32,847 bases of DNA from contig NZ_JACMYK010000078.1 in NCBI RefSeq assembly GCF_020889785.1, forward strand, positions 1 through 32,847, given 5' to 3'. Under the pieces are notes generated by a model. That model was not told the DNA's origin and did not search any database. It saw nothing but the letters and a program-made list of their open reading frames with translations. This document shows, in pieces, positions 8,178-16,602 of the stretch. This stretch comes from Bradyrhizobium acaciae (GTDB taxonomy: Bacteria; Pseudomonadota; Alphaproteobacteria; Rhizobiales; Xanthobacteraceae). Every line of letters starts with the position of its first letter. Positions within the stretch are counted from its first letter, which is position 1. A program made the position numbers and the translations under genes.

Positions 8178-8426
8178 ATGAAGCGGATTTTCTTGGCGGC
8201 CGTGATCGCGACCTTTGCCGCCGGTTCGGCATTTGCTCAGGACGCCTCCTGCGAGACGAAGGCCGTCGGCAAGGACGGCAAGCCGCTGGCCGGCGCGGCC
8301 AAAACCTCGTTCATGAAGAAATGCACGATGGATTCCTGCGAGACCAAGGCGGTCGGCTCCGACGGCAAGAAGCTCGCCGGCGCGGCCAAGAACTCGTTCA
8401 TGAAGAAGTGCCAGAGCGGCGCCTGA
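8178..8426 (+). CDS. psiF: PsiF-repeat exported protein
   Basis: Encodes 82 residues: a signal peptide (cleavage after FAQ or AFA, about residues 19-21) and two tandem PsiF repeats. Each repeat has the pattern CETKAVG-DGK-LAGAAK-SFMKKC, so Cys occur in pairs that probably form a disulfide in each repeat. In Escherichia coli, psiF is induced by phosphate starvation, but its biochemical role is not known. An AGGGAGA ribosome site lies at 8165-8171. I do not see a clear Pho box in the 149-bp region shared with the nitroreductase gene, so phosphate control here is unproven. Confidence 0.88.
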   Translation: MKRIFLAAVIATFAAGSAFAQDASCETKAVGKDGKPLAGAAKTSFMKKCTMDSCETKAVGSDGKKLAGAAKNSFMKKCQSGA

Positions 8427-8515
8427 TCGCACCCCAGATCGAGACAAACCATCGGGTCGCGCCGGGCGCGGCCCGAACGGCTATTGACGAGCAGGCGGCC
8501 AAGGTCGGCGGGCTC

Positions 8516-8761
8516 TCAGAACGAGACGCCGACCCGCACCCCCCTGCTCCAGACCCGCCGGCAGCGCTTCTTCGTATTGCCGTGGAACATTTCAAAACGT
8601 TCCGGCAGCTGGATGGGCTTTGAAAATTCCAGGCAGGCCCCGCCGGCGGAATAGTCCACCAGCCGGCATTCGATCAGCGGCGCCTTCGGTTCAAGCTGGA
8701 GCTTGACCACACTGGACACGCATCCCGTCGGTCGAACACGCGCAAATCGCCGGGGATGCAT
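8516..8761 (-). CDS. PilZ-domain protein
   Basis: Encodes 81 residues forming a single small PilZ-like beta barrel. An Arg-rich N-terminus (RRFARVRPTG) precedes the strand motif DYSAGGACLEF, which matches the D/N-x-S-x-x-G signature. The C-terminus ends in VGVSF, as in many rhizobial PilZ proteins. PilZ domains bind cyclic di-GMP and change activity of partner proteins; the RxxxR part is only loosely kept (R5...R8, R10), so binding is plausible but not sure. It lies downstream of the AraC-type gene on the same strand, 70 bp away. A second PilZ gene is at 10896. Confidence 0.75.
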   Translation of the reverse strand: MHPRRFARVRPTGCVSSVVKLQLEPKAPLIECRLVDYSAGGACLEFSKPIQLPERFEMFHGNTKKRCRRVWSRGVRVGVSF

Positions 8762-8831
8762 CAGGCCGCCTCTGGTGGAATCGTACCCGCAGGTTCCTCG
8801 GCCGGCGTTAAGATTCCGTTCAGGCGGATTG

Positions 8832-9803
8832 TTACGCTTCGTGTCTGCTCGATGACGGATCGGCGCGCGGGACGCCTGGACGGCGCGAGGCCGCCAGCGT
8901 CTCCGACGGTGCTTCGCCGAACTGCGACCGGTAGCTCCGCGAGAAATCGCTCAGGTGCCAAAATCCGTAGGCCAGCGCGCAGGCCTTGACGCTCGGCGCC
9001 CCGGCGAGCAGTTGCTGGCGTACCAGCCAGAGTCTGCGCAACCTCAGGTAGCGATGCAGGCTGACGCCCCGGTAACGCAGGATAGCGTCATGCAGCGTGC
9101 GCACGGACACGCCGATCTGCCTGGCGAGCTCGCCGCTGTAGATTGGATGGGCGACGTCGCCGGCCAGGATGGCGCGCGCGTCGTTGAAGACCTTGAACTG
9201 GCGCGTCGTGTTGGCCCGTGTCGCCCACTTGGCCGGCACGATCTCGGCGAACGCGTTGTCGATCGCGGCGAGCAGCGTCTCCTTGATCGATGCCCCGGTG
9301 GCGAACTCCGCAATCGTCACCTGTTCCGACGTGACGAGCAGAACCTGCCTGACCACCTCGCGCAGCCGATCCTGCGCGCGTTGGGAGATCTCGTGAATGC
9401 TGAAATGGAGACCAGGGTTCGGCCAACCACGGTCGACCATCTCGGGCGAGAAGATCACCGAGGCATATTGGCGGGGTGTCTCCTCCACGGAGGTGTAGAA
9501 CGCACCGCCGCCGCCGAGCACGATCGCGGCGCGATCGCGCTCGACGCCGTTGAACCGCATCGGAACGCCGTCGTCCATCGTAAAGCCGACCGCGGTGGTA
9601 TGCGGCGCAAGCTGCGCGTCGACGATCCTGGGAAAGGACTGCGTGTAGTTGAGCTCGCATCCCGGCAAACTCAGGATGATCTGCTCGGCCGAAATCTTCC
9701 GCGCAAGCGGCGTGAAATCAACATCCAGATTTCGGATCGAACTCCGGAATGCATCAACATCGTCAAAACGAAAGACTCTCGGCACCAGCAATGGCGCCGT
9801 CAA
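8832..9803 (-). CDS. AraC-family transcriptional regulator
   Basis: Encodes 323 residues. The last about 110 residues form the double helix-turn-helix of the AraC/XylS family: GELARQIGVSVRTLHDAILR is the first HTH, and YGFWHLSDFSRSYRSQFGEAPSE is the typical second HTH and family signature. The N-terminal about 200 residues are a sensor part with no named domain I recognise. The start is TTG at 9801-9803: no in-frame ATG lies near, and AGGAG sits about seven bases upstream at the right place. Divergent from the DUF2336 operon across a 310-bp gap with palindromes, so it may control that operon, itself, or both. Confidence 0.9.
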   Translation of the reverse strand: MTAPLLVPRVFRFDDVDAFRSSIRNLDVDFTPLARKISAEQIILSLPGCELNYTQSFPRIVDAQLAPHTTAVGFTMDDGVPMRFNGVERDRAAIVLGGGGAFYTSVEETPRQYASVIFSPEMVDRGWPNPGLHFSIHEISQRAQDRLREVVRQVLLVTSEQVTIAEFATGASIKETLLAAIDNAFAEIVPAKWATRANTTRQFKVFNDARAILAGDVAHPIYSGELARQIGVSVRTLHDAILRYRGVSLHRYLRLRRLWLVRQQLLAGAPSVKACALAYGFWHLSDFSRSYRSQFGEAPSETLAASRRPGVPRADPSSSRHEA

Positions 9804-9926
9804 ATGACTGCTCCTATGAAATGATCTTGAAAATTTGCGCGCGGCGCGGCGTCCTGCGTGCCCGCATCATCGATAATGTCCATGCACCAAATGCGAATCG
9901 TCCAATAAATTCAACGGGAAAAATGC

Positions 9927-10011
9927 GGTCCGTTGGACGGACCCAACAATCAGACAAAGTATCGCTGCTGCCGAATTTCGATAGTGTTTACCGGAATATC
10001 CACCGGTGGAT
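9927..10011. promoter_or_regulatory. Palindromes in the AraC/DUF2336 divergent region
   Basis: The gap 9804-10113 has no gene and is richer in A+T than its surroundings. It holds GGTCCG-TTGGA-CGGACC (9927-9943), an inverted repeat, and the perfect 14-bp palindrome ATCCACCGGTGGAT (9998-10011). These are candidate operators for the divergent promoters. AraC proteins usually bind direct repeats, so another regulator could be involved. No core promoter was assigned. Confidence 0.35.
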
Positions 10012-10113
10012 CGGCTCTCCCCATCAAACTCTATACCCCTATTAAAGATTCGGGGAGCAGATTGACGTTGGGAACACTGACGTTCCTCGTCGCGGAACAT
10101 TTTAGGTACCGCA

Positions 10114-10887
10114 ATGACAGTCATTGCCTCGCCCGATCTTTTTGCCAAACTCGACCATGTCCTGAAAGCCGGCTCCCCCGATCTCCGCACGCGCATGCTG
10201 CGGGAGGTGGCCAGCCTGTTTCTGGATGACGTTCATCGCCTCAGCGCGCATCACGTCGAGATGTTCGACGGCATCCTGGTTCGCCTGACCGACGGCGTCG
10301 AGCTGCGGACCCTGACCACGCTCAGCCGCTCGCTCGCCGACTTGCCCGTGGTGCCGCGGGAGCTCGCACGCCGCCTGGCCAATCATGATGACGCCGATGT
10401 CGCGGCACCGATCCTGCGAAAGTGCGACTGCATTCCGGATGCCGACCTGATCGACATCGCCTGGATGCGGGCCGAGGGACACCTCTGCGCGATCGCCGGC
10501 CGCAGGGCGGTCAACGCGGAGCTCACGGACATTCTGCTGATGCGGGGCGACAGCAGCGTGCTTCGCGTTCTCGCGGGCAATCCCGGCGCCGCCATGACCA
10601 GCGCGGGTCTTGCGATGATGGTCGATGCCGCCGAGCGCGACGACGATATTGCGGACGAGTTGATCGCGCGCAGCGACCTGCCTCACCGCGTCGTCGCCGA
10701 TCTCGCGATACGATCCACGCCGCGCCGGCAGGCCCGGCTGCTCAAGCTCGCACGTCCCGAACTTCGGGACACGATCCGCGGCGCCATCGATGCCGGCACA
10801 GCCCGCGCCTCCGCAGACCCGCCCGCCACCATCGATTATGTAGAGGCGCGGGCCGCGGTGATTGCGAAACGCTCTCGGGCGGTGTGA
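10114..10887 (+). CDS. DUF2336 domain protein
   Basis: Encodes 257 residues, nearly all helical. The pattern LARRLANHDDADVAAPILRKCDCIPDADLI is typical of DUF2336, an alpha-helical repeat family found mainly in Alphaproteobacteria. Repeat-like units recur (LAGNPGAAMTSAGLAMMV; DLPHRVVADLAIRS), as in a HEAT-like solenoid. The role is not established to my knowledge. The next gene, a PilZ protein, begins only 8 bp after the stop, and a small gene follows, so the three form an operon. This suggests a link to cyclic di-GMP signalling, which is inference from context. Start at ATG 10114 is the first in frame. Confidence 0.85.
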   Translation: MTVIASPDLFAKLDHVLKAGSPDLRTRMLREVASLFLDDVHRLSAHHVEMFDGILVRLTDGVELRTLTTLSRSLADLPVVPRELARRLANHDDADVAAPILRKCDCIPDADLIDIAWMRAEGHLCAIAGRRAVNAELTDILLMRGDSSVLRVLAGNPGAAMTSAGLAMMVDAAERDDDIADELIARSDLPHRVVADLAIRSTPRRQARLLKLARPELRDTIRGAIDAGTARASADPPATIDYVEARAAVIAKRSRAV

Positions 10888-10895
10888 GTGGTGTC

Positions 10896-11198
10896 ATGAC
10901 GTATGGTGACCGCAGGGCGGAGCGCGTCAAACTCGATACGCGCCATCCCGTCAACCTCATGGGCGTCGACGGCACATGGCGGCGGAGCTGCATCCTGCTC
11001 GACGTCTCGCAGAGCGGCGCCCGACTCGAGGTCGATGGAACACTCGACGTGCTGAAGGCGCAGGAGTTCTTCCTGGTGTTGTCCTCGCGGGGACTGGCCT
11101 TCCGCCGCTGCGAGCTGGTCCGTGTCGACGGCAGCGAGATCGGTGTCAGATTCATCGAAGAAAGAAAGCGCAAGGGACGCGCCGTCATTCCGAAATGA
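10896..11198 (+). CDS. PilZ-domain protein
   Basis: Encodes 100 residues, one PilZ-like barrel. The N-terminus DRRAERVKLD carries the RxxxR-type basic motif, and LDVSQSGARLEV matches the D-x-S-x-x-G motif; the two together form the cyclic di-GMP site in the family. The end GVRFIEERKRKGRA is also common in PilZ proteins. It starts 8 bp after the DUF2336 gene, so translation is likely coupled. The open frame extends upstream through the DUF2336 gene, but only ATG 10896 is sensible. Differs in sequence from the PilZ protein at 8516. Confidence 0.82.
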   Translation: MTYGDRRAERVKLDTRHPVNLMGVDGTWRRSCILLDVSQSGARLEVDGTLDVLKAQEFFLVLSSRGLAFRRCELVRVDGSEIGVRFIEERKRKGRAVIPK

Positions 11199-11236
11199 GG
11201 ATTTACGCAGACCGGCCTGAGGGGGAAGTTGACGAC

Positions 11237-11431
11237 ATGACAACGCACAGAGCGACAGATATCGAGGTGTCGACCACCTCCGCCGCGCCATTGCGCGGGA
11301 CCATCGAAATCGACTGCGCCGGCATCGTCGCGACGTTCGCGATCGATGAGGAACTCGCGCATCGCCTGTGCGCTGATCTCGAACGGTTTCTGACCCAGGT
11401 CCCGCGGCGCGTCCGCACCGCGCGCGTCTGA
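11237..11431 (+). CDS. Small protein, third gene of the DUF2336-PilZ operon
   Basis: Encodes 64 residues from ATG 11237, which has GAGGGGGA (about 11218-11226) upstream. A longer form of 78 residues could start at ATG 11195, overlapping the PilZ stop as ATGA, but without a ribosome site. The middle (LRGTIEIDCAGIVATFAIDEELAHRLCADLERFL) predicts two strands and a helix. Not recognised. Its position suggests it works with the DUF2336 and PilZ proteins. Confidence 0.55.
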   Translation: MTTHRATDIEVSTTSAAPLRGTIEIDCAGIVATFAIDEELAHRLCADLERFLTQVPRRVRTARV

Positions 11432-11458
11432 CAGCACCGAGCACCCGGCGGCCCGCGC

Positions 11459-12333
11459 CTACTCCCGCTTGAAGCGATAGTCGAAGCGATCGCCGTCCGC
11501 CTTGATCAGACCGACCGTCGGGGCGGGAAAATGGATCGGCAGGATCAGTGTGTCGGTCTCGGCAACCGAGGCAAAGAATTTTCGCCGCGATAGAGCCGAC
11601 TGCTTCGGATCCCAATCGGGCTTGGCCGACCACTCCGGCTCGCGGCACTGGATCGCGTGGTGCATCAGATCGCCGGCGACCACCGCGCGCTGCCCCTTCG
11701 AGAAGATGTTGACGCAGCAATGGCGGGGCGAATGGCCCGGCGTCGGCGTCAGCGTGACGGTGTCGTCGAGCGCATAGTCGTCGTCGACCAACAGCGCCTG
11801 CCCGGCCTCGACGATCGGCAGGCAGTTGTCGCGAAACACCGTGCCGGGCGGATTGGCGCCCTTGGCATTCTCGGCCTCCCAGGCCGCATACTCCCCCTTG
11901 TGGAAGACGTATTTCGCGTTCGGGAAGGTCGGCACCCAGCGCCCGTCACGCAGCGTGGTGTTCCAGCCGGTGTGGTCGATATGCAGATGGGTGCAGAACA
12001 CGTAATCGATCTGCTCGCAGGAGATGCCGAGCGCAAACAGTTCGTTGCGCCAGCGCGCCTTGCCCGGGAAGTCGAACGGCGGCGGGTGTCCCTTGTCCTC
12101 ACCGGTGCAGGTGTCGACCAGGATGGTGTAGCGCGGCGTCCGCACCACGAAGGTCTGGTAGGTGATCAGCATCATGCCGCGCGCGGCATCGAAGACTTCG
12201 GGCTCCATCGTCTTCAAATGATGCTTGAACACATCGTCGTTATAGGTCGGGAAGAATCCTGCGGCCGCCGCCACGGCCCCTCGCGCTCGATCACCGCGTC
12301 GATCGTGATGTCGCCGATCCTGATCTGCTTCAT
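11459..12333 (-). pseudogene. MBL-fold metallo-hydrolase, frameshifted near its N-terminus
   Basis: The main frame carries the metallo-beta-lactamase metal motif THLHIDHTGWN (HxHxDH), then GHSPRH and GDLMHH, giving the further metal ligands. The natural start, ATG 12331-12333 with GGGAG nine bases upstream, opens MKQIRIGDITIDAVIEREG and then WRRPQD, in a different frame. One missing base near 12255 (GATTCTTC where GATTTCTTC would give DFFPTYNDD) joins the two. Repaired, the protein would have 291 residues. Without repair only a GTG further upstream opens the main frame, with an unnatural Arg/His-rich N-terminus. Relatives include lactonases and other hydrolases; the substrate is unknown. Mutation or sequence error cannot be told apart here. 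Confidence 0.85.
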
Positions 12334-12617
12334 GCCGTTTCACTCCCGCTTTTTTGCAAAGCGTAGCGGGCAGCGCCCGGCCTCACAAGCCGAACGCCAC
12401 GCAGCGCCCCATGCGACATTGCATTGCCGGGAACGCTGCTGCCGCAATTCATCCGGAACGTTGTCCATGCTGCGGAGATGACCCATCGCGCGAGCAGAAT
12501 TGCTTGCGCCATATTGAGGTCGATTGCCGCATCCGACGTCTTGAGGGATTGGGCTGCCGCAAATCGACCCAAAACGGCTCCTACCCGGAGCGACGGTCCA
12601 GCAAGGAAACGAGTCGC

Positions 12618-13592
12618 GTGGGCAGGAAATTGAAATACGCGGCAGCGGCGATCGTTGCCGTCACAGCCGGAATCTACCTCAACAACTCCAGCCTTTTCGG
12701 GCCCCACTCCGGCGGCAAGCCTGTGCTCCTCGCCCATCGCGGCATCGCGCAGCGCTTCGACGAACGCAATCTCAGGAACGACACCTGCACCGCGGCGCGC
12801 ATGCTGCCGCCGAGCCATGACTACCTCGAGAACACGATCCGCTCGATGCGGGCCAGTTTCGATCGCGGCGCGGATATCGTCGAGTTCGACGTCCATCCGA
12901 CGACCGACGGCGAATTCGCGGTGTTTCACGACTGGACGATCGATTGCCGGACCGACGGCCAGGGCGTCACCCGCGAACAGGCGATGGCGCGGCTGAAGAT
13001 GCTCGATATCGGCTATGGCTACACGGCCGATGGCGGCAAGACCTTTCCATTCCGCGGCAAGGGCATCGGCCTGATGCCGTCGCTGGATGAGGTGCTCAAG
13101 ACCTTTCCGGATCGCCGGTTCCTGATCAACATCAAAAGCCGCGATCCCGCCGAAGGCGAGAAACTCGCGGCGGTCTTGAGCCAGCTCCCCGCCGAGCGGC
13201 GCAAGCTGATCATGGTCTATGGCGGCGACCAGCCGATCGAGGCCGTCCGGCGTCTTTCGCCGCAGACGCGCACCATTTCGCGTGCGGCGATCAAGAGCTG
13301 CCTGGTTCGCTATCTCGGCTATGGCTGGACCGGCATCGTGCCGAGCGCCTGCCGCAACGCCATCGTGCTGGTGCCGATCAACTACGCGTCCTGGCTATGG
13401 GGCTGGCCGGACCGCTTCCTCAACCGCATGGCCGCGGCCAACAGCGCCGTCTTCGTGCTCGGCCCCTATCAGGGCGGCGAGTTCTCGACCGGGGTCGACG
13501 ATGCCGACACGTTCCGGCGACTACCGGAAAACTATTCCGGCGGCATCTGGACCAATGAAATCGAGGCCATCGCCCGCCTCACCGGCCGGTAG
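12618..13592 (+). CDS. Membrane-anchored glycerophosphodiester phosphodiesterase family protein
   Basis: Encodes 324 residues. The N-terminus is a short membrane anchor or uncleaved signal (about residues 5-24), then the GDPD TIM barrel begins with LLAHRG, where His40 is catalytic. The metal site EFDVHPTTDG follows (Glu89, Asp91, His93), then FHD (second catalytic His). The family cleaves glycerophosphodiesters to glycerol 3-phosphate and an alcohol. Residues 55-75 contain an insertion with a Cys (DTCTAARM) between the first motif and the ENT helix. GTG 12618 was chosen because AAGGA lies about 10 bases before and the membrane segment begins directly after; the open frame upstream is unlikely. 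The preceding 284 bp (12334-12617) holds no gene. Confidence 0.85.
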   Translation: MGRKLKYAAAAIVAVTAGIYLNNSSLFGPHSGGKPVLLAHRGIAQRFDERNLRNDTCTAARMLPPSHDYLENTIRSMRASFDRGADIVEFDVHPTTDGEFAVFHDWTIDCRTDGQGVTREQAMARLKMLDIGYGYTADGGKTFPFRGKGIGLMPSLDEVLKTFPDRRFLINIKSRDPAEGEKLAAVLSQLPAERRKLIMVYGGDQPIEAVRRLSPQTRTISRAAIKSCLVRYLGYGWTGIVPSACRNAIVLVPINYASWLWGWPDRFLNRMAAANSAVFVLGPYQGGEFSTGVDDADTFRRLPENYSGGIWTNEIEAIARLTGR

Positions 13593-13667
13593 ATCCGCAT
13601 CTTCTGTCATCTCACGGTAACAGAAATCGTGCGACTGAGACGGCTCGCCGCATCGAGGACAAACCTT

Positions 13668-14300
13668 ATGACCGAACCAAATCCTTCCCTCCCCAAGCTT
13701 GCCGAAACCGTCATCGAGCCGACGGTCAAGCTGCGGGAGGTCAAGGTCGGACGTTGCTGCGAAGTGCTCGGCGACACCGCGATCGAATACACCGAACTTG
13801 GCGATTACTCCTATCTTGGCAGCGGCTGCATGGTCGCCGACGCCGTGATCGGTCGTTTCTGCGCGATCGCCGCGCAGGTCCGGATCGGTGCGCCCAATCA
13901 TCCGGTCGAGCGCCCGTCGCAGCATCGCTTCACCTACTGCCCGGAATATTACTCGGCCTCCGCCGAGCGCGATCACGGCTTCTTCAGCGATCGGCGCGCG
14001 GACCGCGTCGTGATCGGCAACGACGTCTGGATCGGCCATGGCGTGATCGTGTTGCCCGGCGTCACCGTCGGAGACGGCGCGGTGCTGGCAGCCGGCGCAG
14101 TGGTCTCGCGCGACGTCGCGCCCTATACGATCGTCGGCGGCGTGCCGGCCCGGCCGATCAAGGAGCGGTTCAGCCGCAAGATCGCAGCCGAGCTGTCGCA
14201 GATCGCCTGGTGGAATTGGCCGGCTGAGACCATCTGGGAGCGCCTCCCGGAATTCCAGTCCGGCGACGTCGAAGCATTTTGCGCGCGGTGGCGGGCTTGA
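13668..14300 (+). CDS. Hexapeptide-repeat (left-handed beta helix) acetyltransferase
   Basis: Encodes 210 residues. Hexapeptide turns fill the protein: GDYSYLGSGCMVADAVIGRFC, and later VVIGNDVWIGHGVIVLPGVTVGDGAV. The pattern NHPVERPSQHRFTY followed by IGNDVWIGHG with its active His is typical of the CatB/phosphonate-associated acetyltransferase branch (xenobiotic acetyltransferases). It moves acetyl from acetyl-CoA to a small acceptor, which is unknown. I recall similar proteins next to phn (phosphonate) genes, but no phn genes are seen here. Start ATG 13668 has CGAGGA at good spacing. It follows the GDPD gene by 75 bp on the same strand, so the pair may be co-transcribed. Confidence 0.87.
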   Translation: MTEPNPSLPKLAETVIEPTVKLREVKVGRCCEVLGDTAIEYTELGDYSYLGSGCMVADAVIGRFCAIAAQVRIGAPNHPVERPSQHRFTYCPEYYSASAERDHGFFSDRRADRVVIGNDVWIGHGVIVLPGVTVGDGAVLAAGAVVSRDVAPYTIVGGVPARPIKERFSRKIAAELSQIAWWNWPAETIWERLPEFQSGDVEAFCARWRA

Positions 14301-14301
14301 G

Positions 14302-15923
14302 CTAGCTCCGCAGCCCCGGCGCTTCGTGACCGGTGCGCGCGACATATTCGGTGTAGCCGCCGCCAAATTGGTGGATGCCTTCCGGCGTCAGCTCCAGCAC
14401 GCGGTTGGAGAGCGCGGCGAGGAAATGCCGGTCATGCGAGACGAACAGCATGGTGCCCTCGAACTCGGCGAGCGCGTTGATCAGCATTTCCTTGGTGGCG
14501 AGATCGAGATGGTTGGTCGGCTCGTCGAGCACCAGGAAGTTCGGCGGATCGAACAGCATCTTGGCCATCACGAGCCGCGCCTTCTCGCCGCCCGAGAGCA
14601 CCCGGCATTTCTTCTCGACGTCGTCGCCCGAGAAGCCGAAGCAGCCGGCAAGCGCGCGCAACGAGCCTTGGCCGGCCTGCGGAAATGCATCTTCCAGCGA
14701 CTGGAACACGGTGCGCTCGCCGTCGAGCAGATCCATCGCATGCTGGGCGAAATAGCCCATCTTGACGCTGCCGCCGACCGCGACCGCGCCGTCGTCGGGC
14801 TCGGTTGAACCGGCGACCAGTTTCAGCAGCGTCGACTTGCCGGCGCCGTTGATGCCCATCACGCACCAGCGCTCGCGGCGACGGATCATGAAGTCGAGCC
14901 CGTCATAAATGCGCTTGCTGCCATAGGCCTTGTGAACGTTCTTCAGGCTGACGACGTCCTCACCGGAACGCGGCGCCGGCTGGAATTCGAACGCCACGGT
15001 CTGGCGCCGCCGCGGCGGCTCGACCCGCTCGATCTTGTCGAGCTTCTTGACCCGGCTCTGCACCTGGGCAGCGTGGGAGCGCGCGCCTTGAAACGCTCGA
15101 TGAACTTGATCTCCTTGGCGAGCATCGCCTGCTGCCGCTCGAACTGCGCCTGCTGCTGCTTGTCGGAGAGCGCGCGCTGCTGTTCGTAGAACTCGTAATT
15201 GCCGGAATAGCTCGTGAGCTGGCCGCCGTCGATCTCGACCACCTTGTTGATGATGCGGTTGATGAACTCGCGGTCATGCGACGTCATCAAGAGCGCGCCT
15301 TCATAGCCCTTCAGGAACTGCTCGAGCCAGATCAGGCTTTCGAGATCGAGATGGTTGCTCGGCTCGTCGAGCAGCATGACGTCGGGACGCATCAGCAGGA
15401 TGCGGGCCAGCGCCACCCGCATTTTCCAGCCGCCCGAGAGCTTGCCGACGTCGCCGTCCATCATCTCCTGGCTGAAGCCGAGGCCCGCCAGCGCCTCGCG
15501 CGCGCGGCCGTCGAGGGCGTAACCGTCGAGTTCCTCGAACTGGTGCTGCACCTCGCCATAGCGCGCGATGATGTCGTCCATCTCGTCGGCCTTGTCGGGG
15601 TCGGCCATCGCGGCCTCGAGTTCCCGCAGCTCGGCCGCGACCACGCTGACAGGTCCCGCCCCGTCCATCACCTCGGCGACCGCGCTGCGGCCGGACATTT
15701 CGCCGACATCCTGGCTGAAATAGCCGATCGAGATGCCGCGATCGAGCGAGACCTGGCCCTCATCGGGGACTTCCCGGCCCGAGATCATCCGGAACAGGGT
15801 GGTCTTGCCGGCGCCGTTCGGCCCGACAAGGCCGATCTTCTCGCCCTTCTGGAGAGCGGCGGAGGCTTCGATGAAGAGGATCTGGTGGCCGACTTGCTTA
15901 GAGACGTTATCGAGGCGGATCAT
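14302..15923 (-). pseudogene. ABC-F family ATPase, frameshifted in the linker
   Basis: Two ABC domains with no membrane part. First domain: Walker A GPNGAGKTT, signature LSGGWKMRVALARIL, Walker B MLLDEPSNHLDLE. The linker is rich in Gln, Glu and Lys. Second domain: GINGAGKSTLL, LSGGEKARLVMAKML, LVLDEPTNHLDLA. The frame breaks after FIERFKARA near 15080: the next frame gives QVQSRVKKLDKIERV. One missing base (CGCGCTCCC for CGCGCCTCCC or similar) explains it, and the repaired length is 540 residues, normal for the family. ABC-F proteins act on ribosomes in translation. The break is exactly in the linker, so two half-proteins could in theory be made; error or mutation is more likely. Ends convergent with the acetyltransferase, one base apart. 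Confidence 0.88.
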
Positions 15924-16082
15924 GCTTTAATGCTGGGGAAATGAGGGTTTGCGGCCTCTTATTCGATCTGGGACGTGGGTGGAAGCCCATTCCGCGGGTT
16001 TCGCGCCGCGCTTCATGCATGCCACGATCGTTGCCGATGGAATATGACAGGAATCCTTCGGCGATCGGTTCTGGGGCATCAC

Positions 16083-16526
16083 ATGCAGGTCTGGTTTCTC
16101 TATCTTCTCGCGCTCGGCGCCGGCATTGCCGTCGCCGTGCAACAGGTCCTGAACGGCAATCTCAGGTCCGCCCTCAACTCACCGGCCTGGGCCGGCCTCG
16201 TCAGCTATCTCGGCGGGCTCGTGACGATGGCGGTCGTGCTGGTCGCGACGCGGGAGCCGGCGCCGTCCTGGAAGCTGGTGTCGGCTGTGCCCTGGTGGGC
16301 CTGGAGCGGCGGCATCCTAGGCGGCGTTTTCATCCTGCTGATGATCCTGCTGCTGCCGTCGCTCGGCGCCGCAACCCTGCTGGCGCTGGTGGTCGCGGGC
16401 CAGATGCTCGCCGGCATTGCGATGGACCATTTCGGCATGTTCGGACTGACGCAGCATCCGGTGTCGATTTCGCGGCTGGCCGGCATCGCGCTTATCATCG
16501 GCGGCGTGCTTCTGATCAAGGATTGA
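16083..16526 (+). CDS. DMT-superfamily membrane protein (DUF606/YdcZ)
   Basis: Encodes 147 residues with about five membrane helices. The start MQVWFLYLLALGAGIAVAVQ and the segment NGNLRSALNSPAWAGLVSYLGG are characteristic of the DUF606 (YdcZ) family of small drug/metabolite-transporter-like proteins. The C-terminal part, RLAGIALIIGGVLLIK, is also typical. Full-size DMT transporters have ten helices, so this half-size form may work as a dimer. The substrate is unknown. ATG 16083 matches the family start; an in-frame ATG at 16044 would add 13 residues. It stands alone, divergent from the ABC-F gene. Confidence 0.85.
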   Translation: MQVWFLYLLALGAGIAVAVQQVLNGNLRSALNSPAWAGLVSYLGGLVTMAVVLVATREPAPSWKLVSAVPWWAWSGGILGGVFILLMILLLPSLGAATLLALVVAGQMLAGIAMDHFGMFGLTQHPVSISRLAGIALIIGGVLLIKD

Positions 16527-16602
16527 GGCCATCGACAAGCCGGTCGCCGCGATCGATTCCCTGAATGAGAAAGCTTCGCTGAATCCGGCGTCGACTGACG
16601 TT

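Noticed and set aside
8454..8474. G/C hairpin between the psiF-like and PilZ genes
   Set aside because: A 9-bp stem exists (GGGTCGCGC and GCGCGGCCC), but no T-tract on either side, and such stems are frequent by chance in this base composition.
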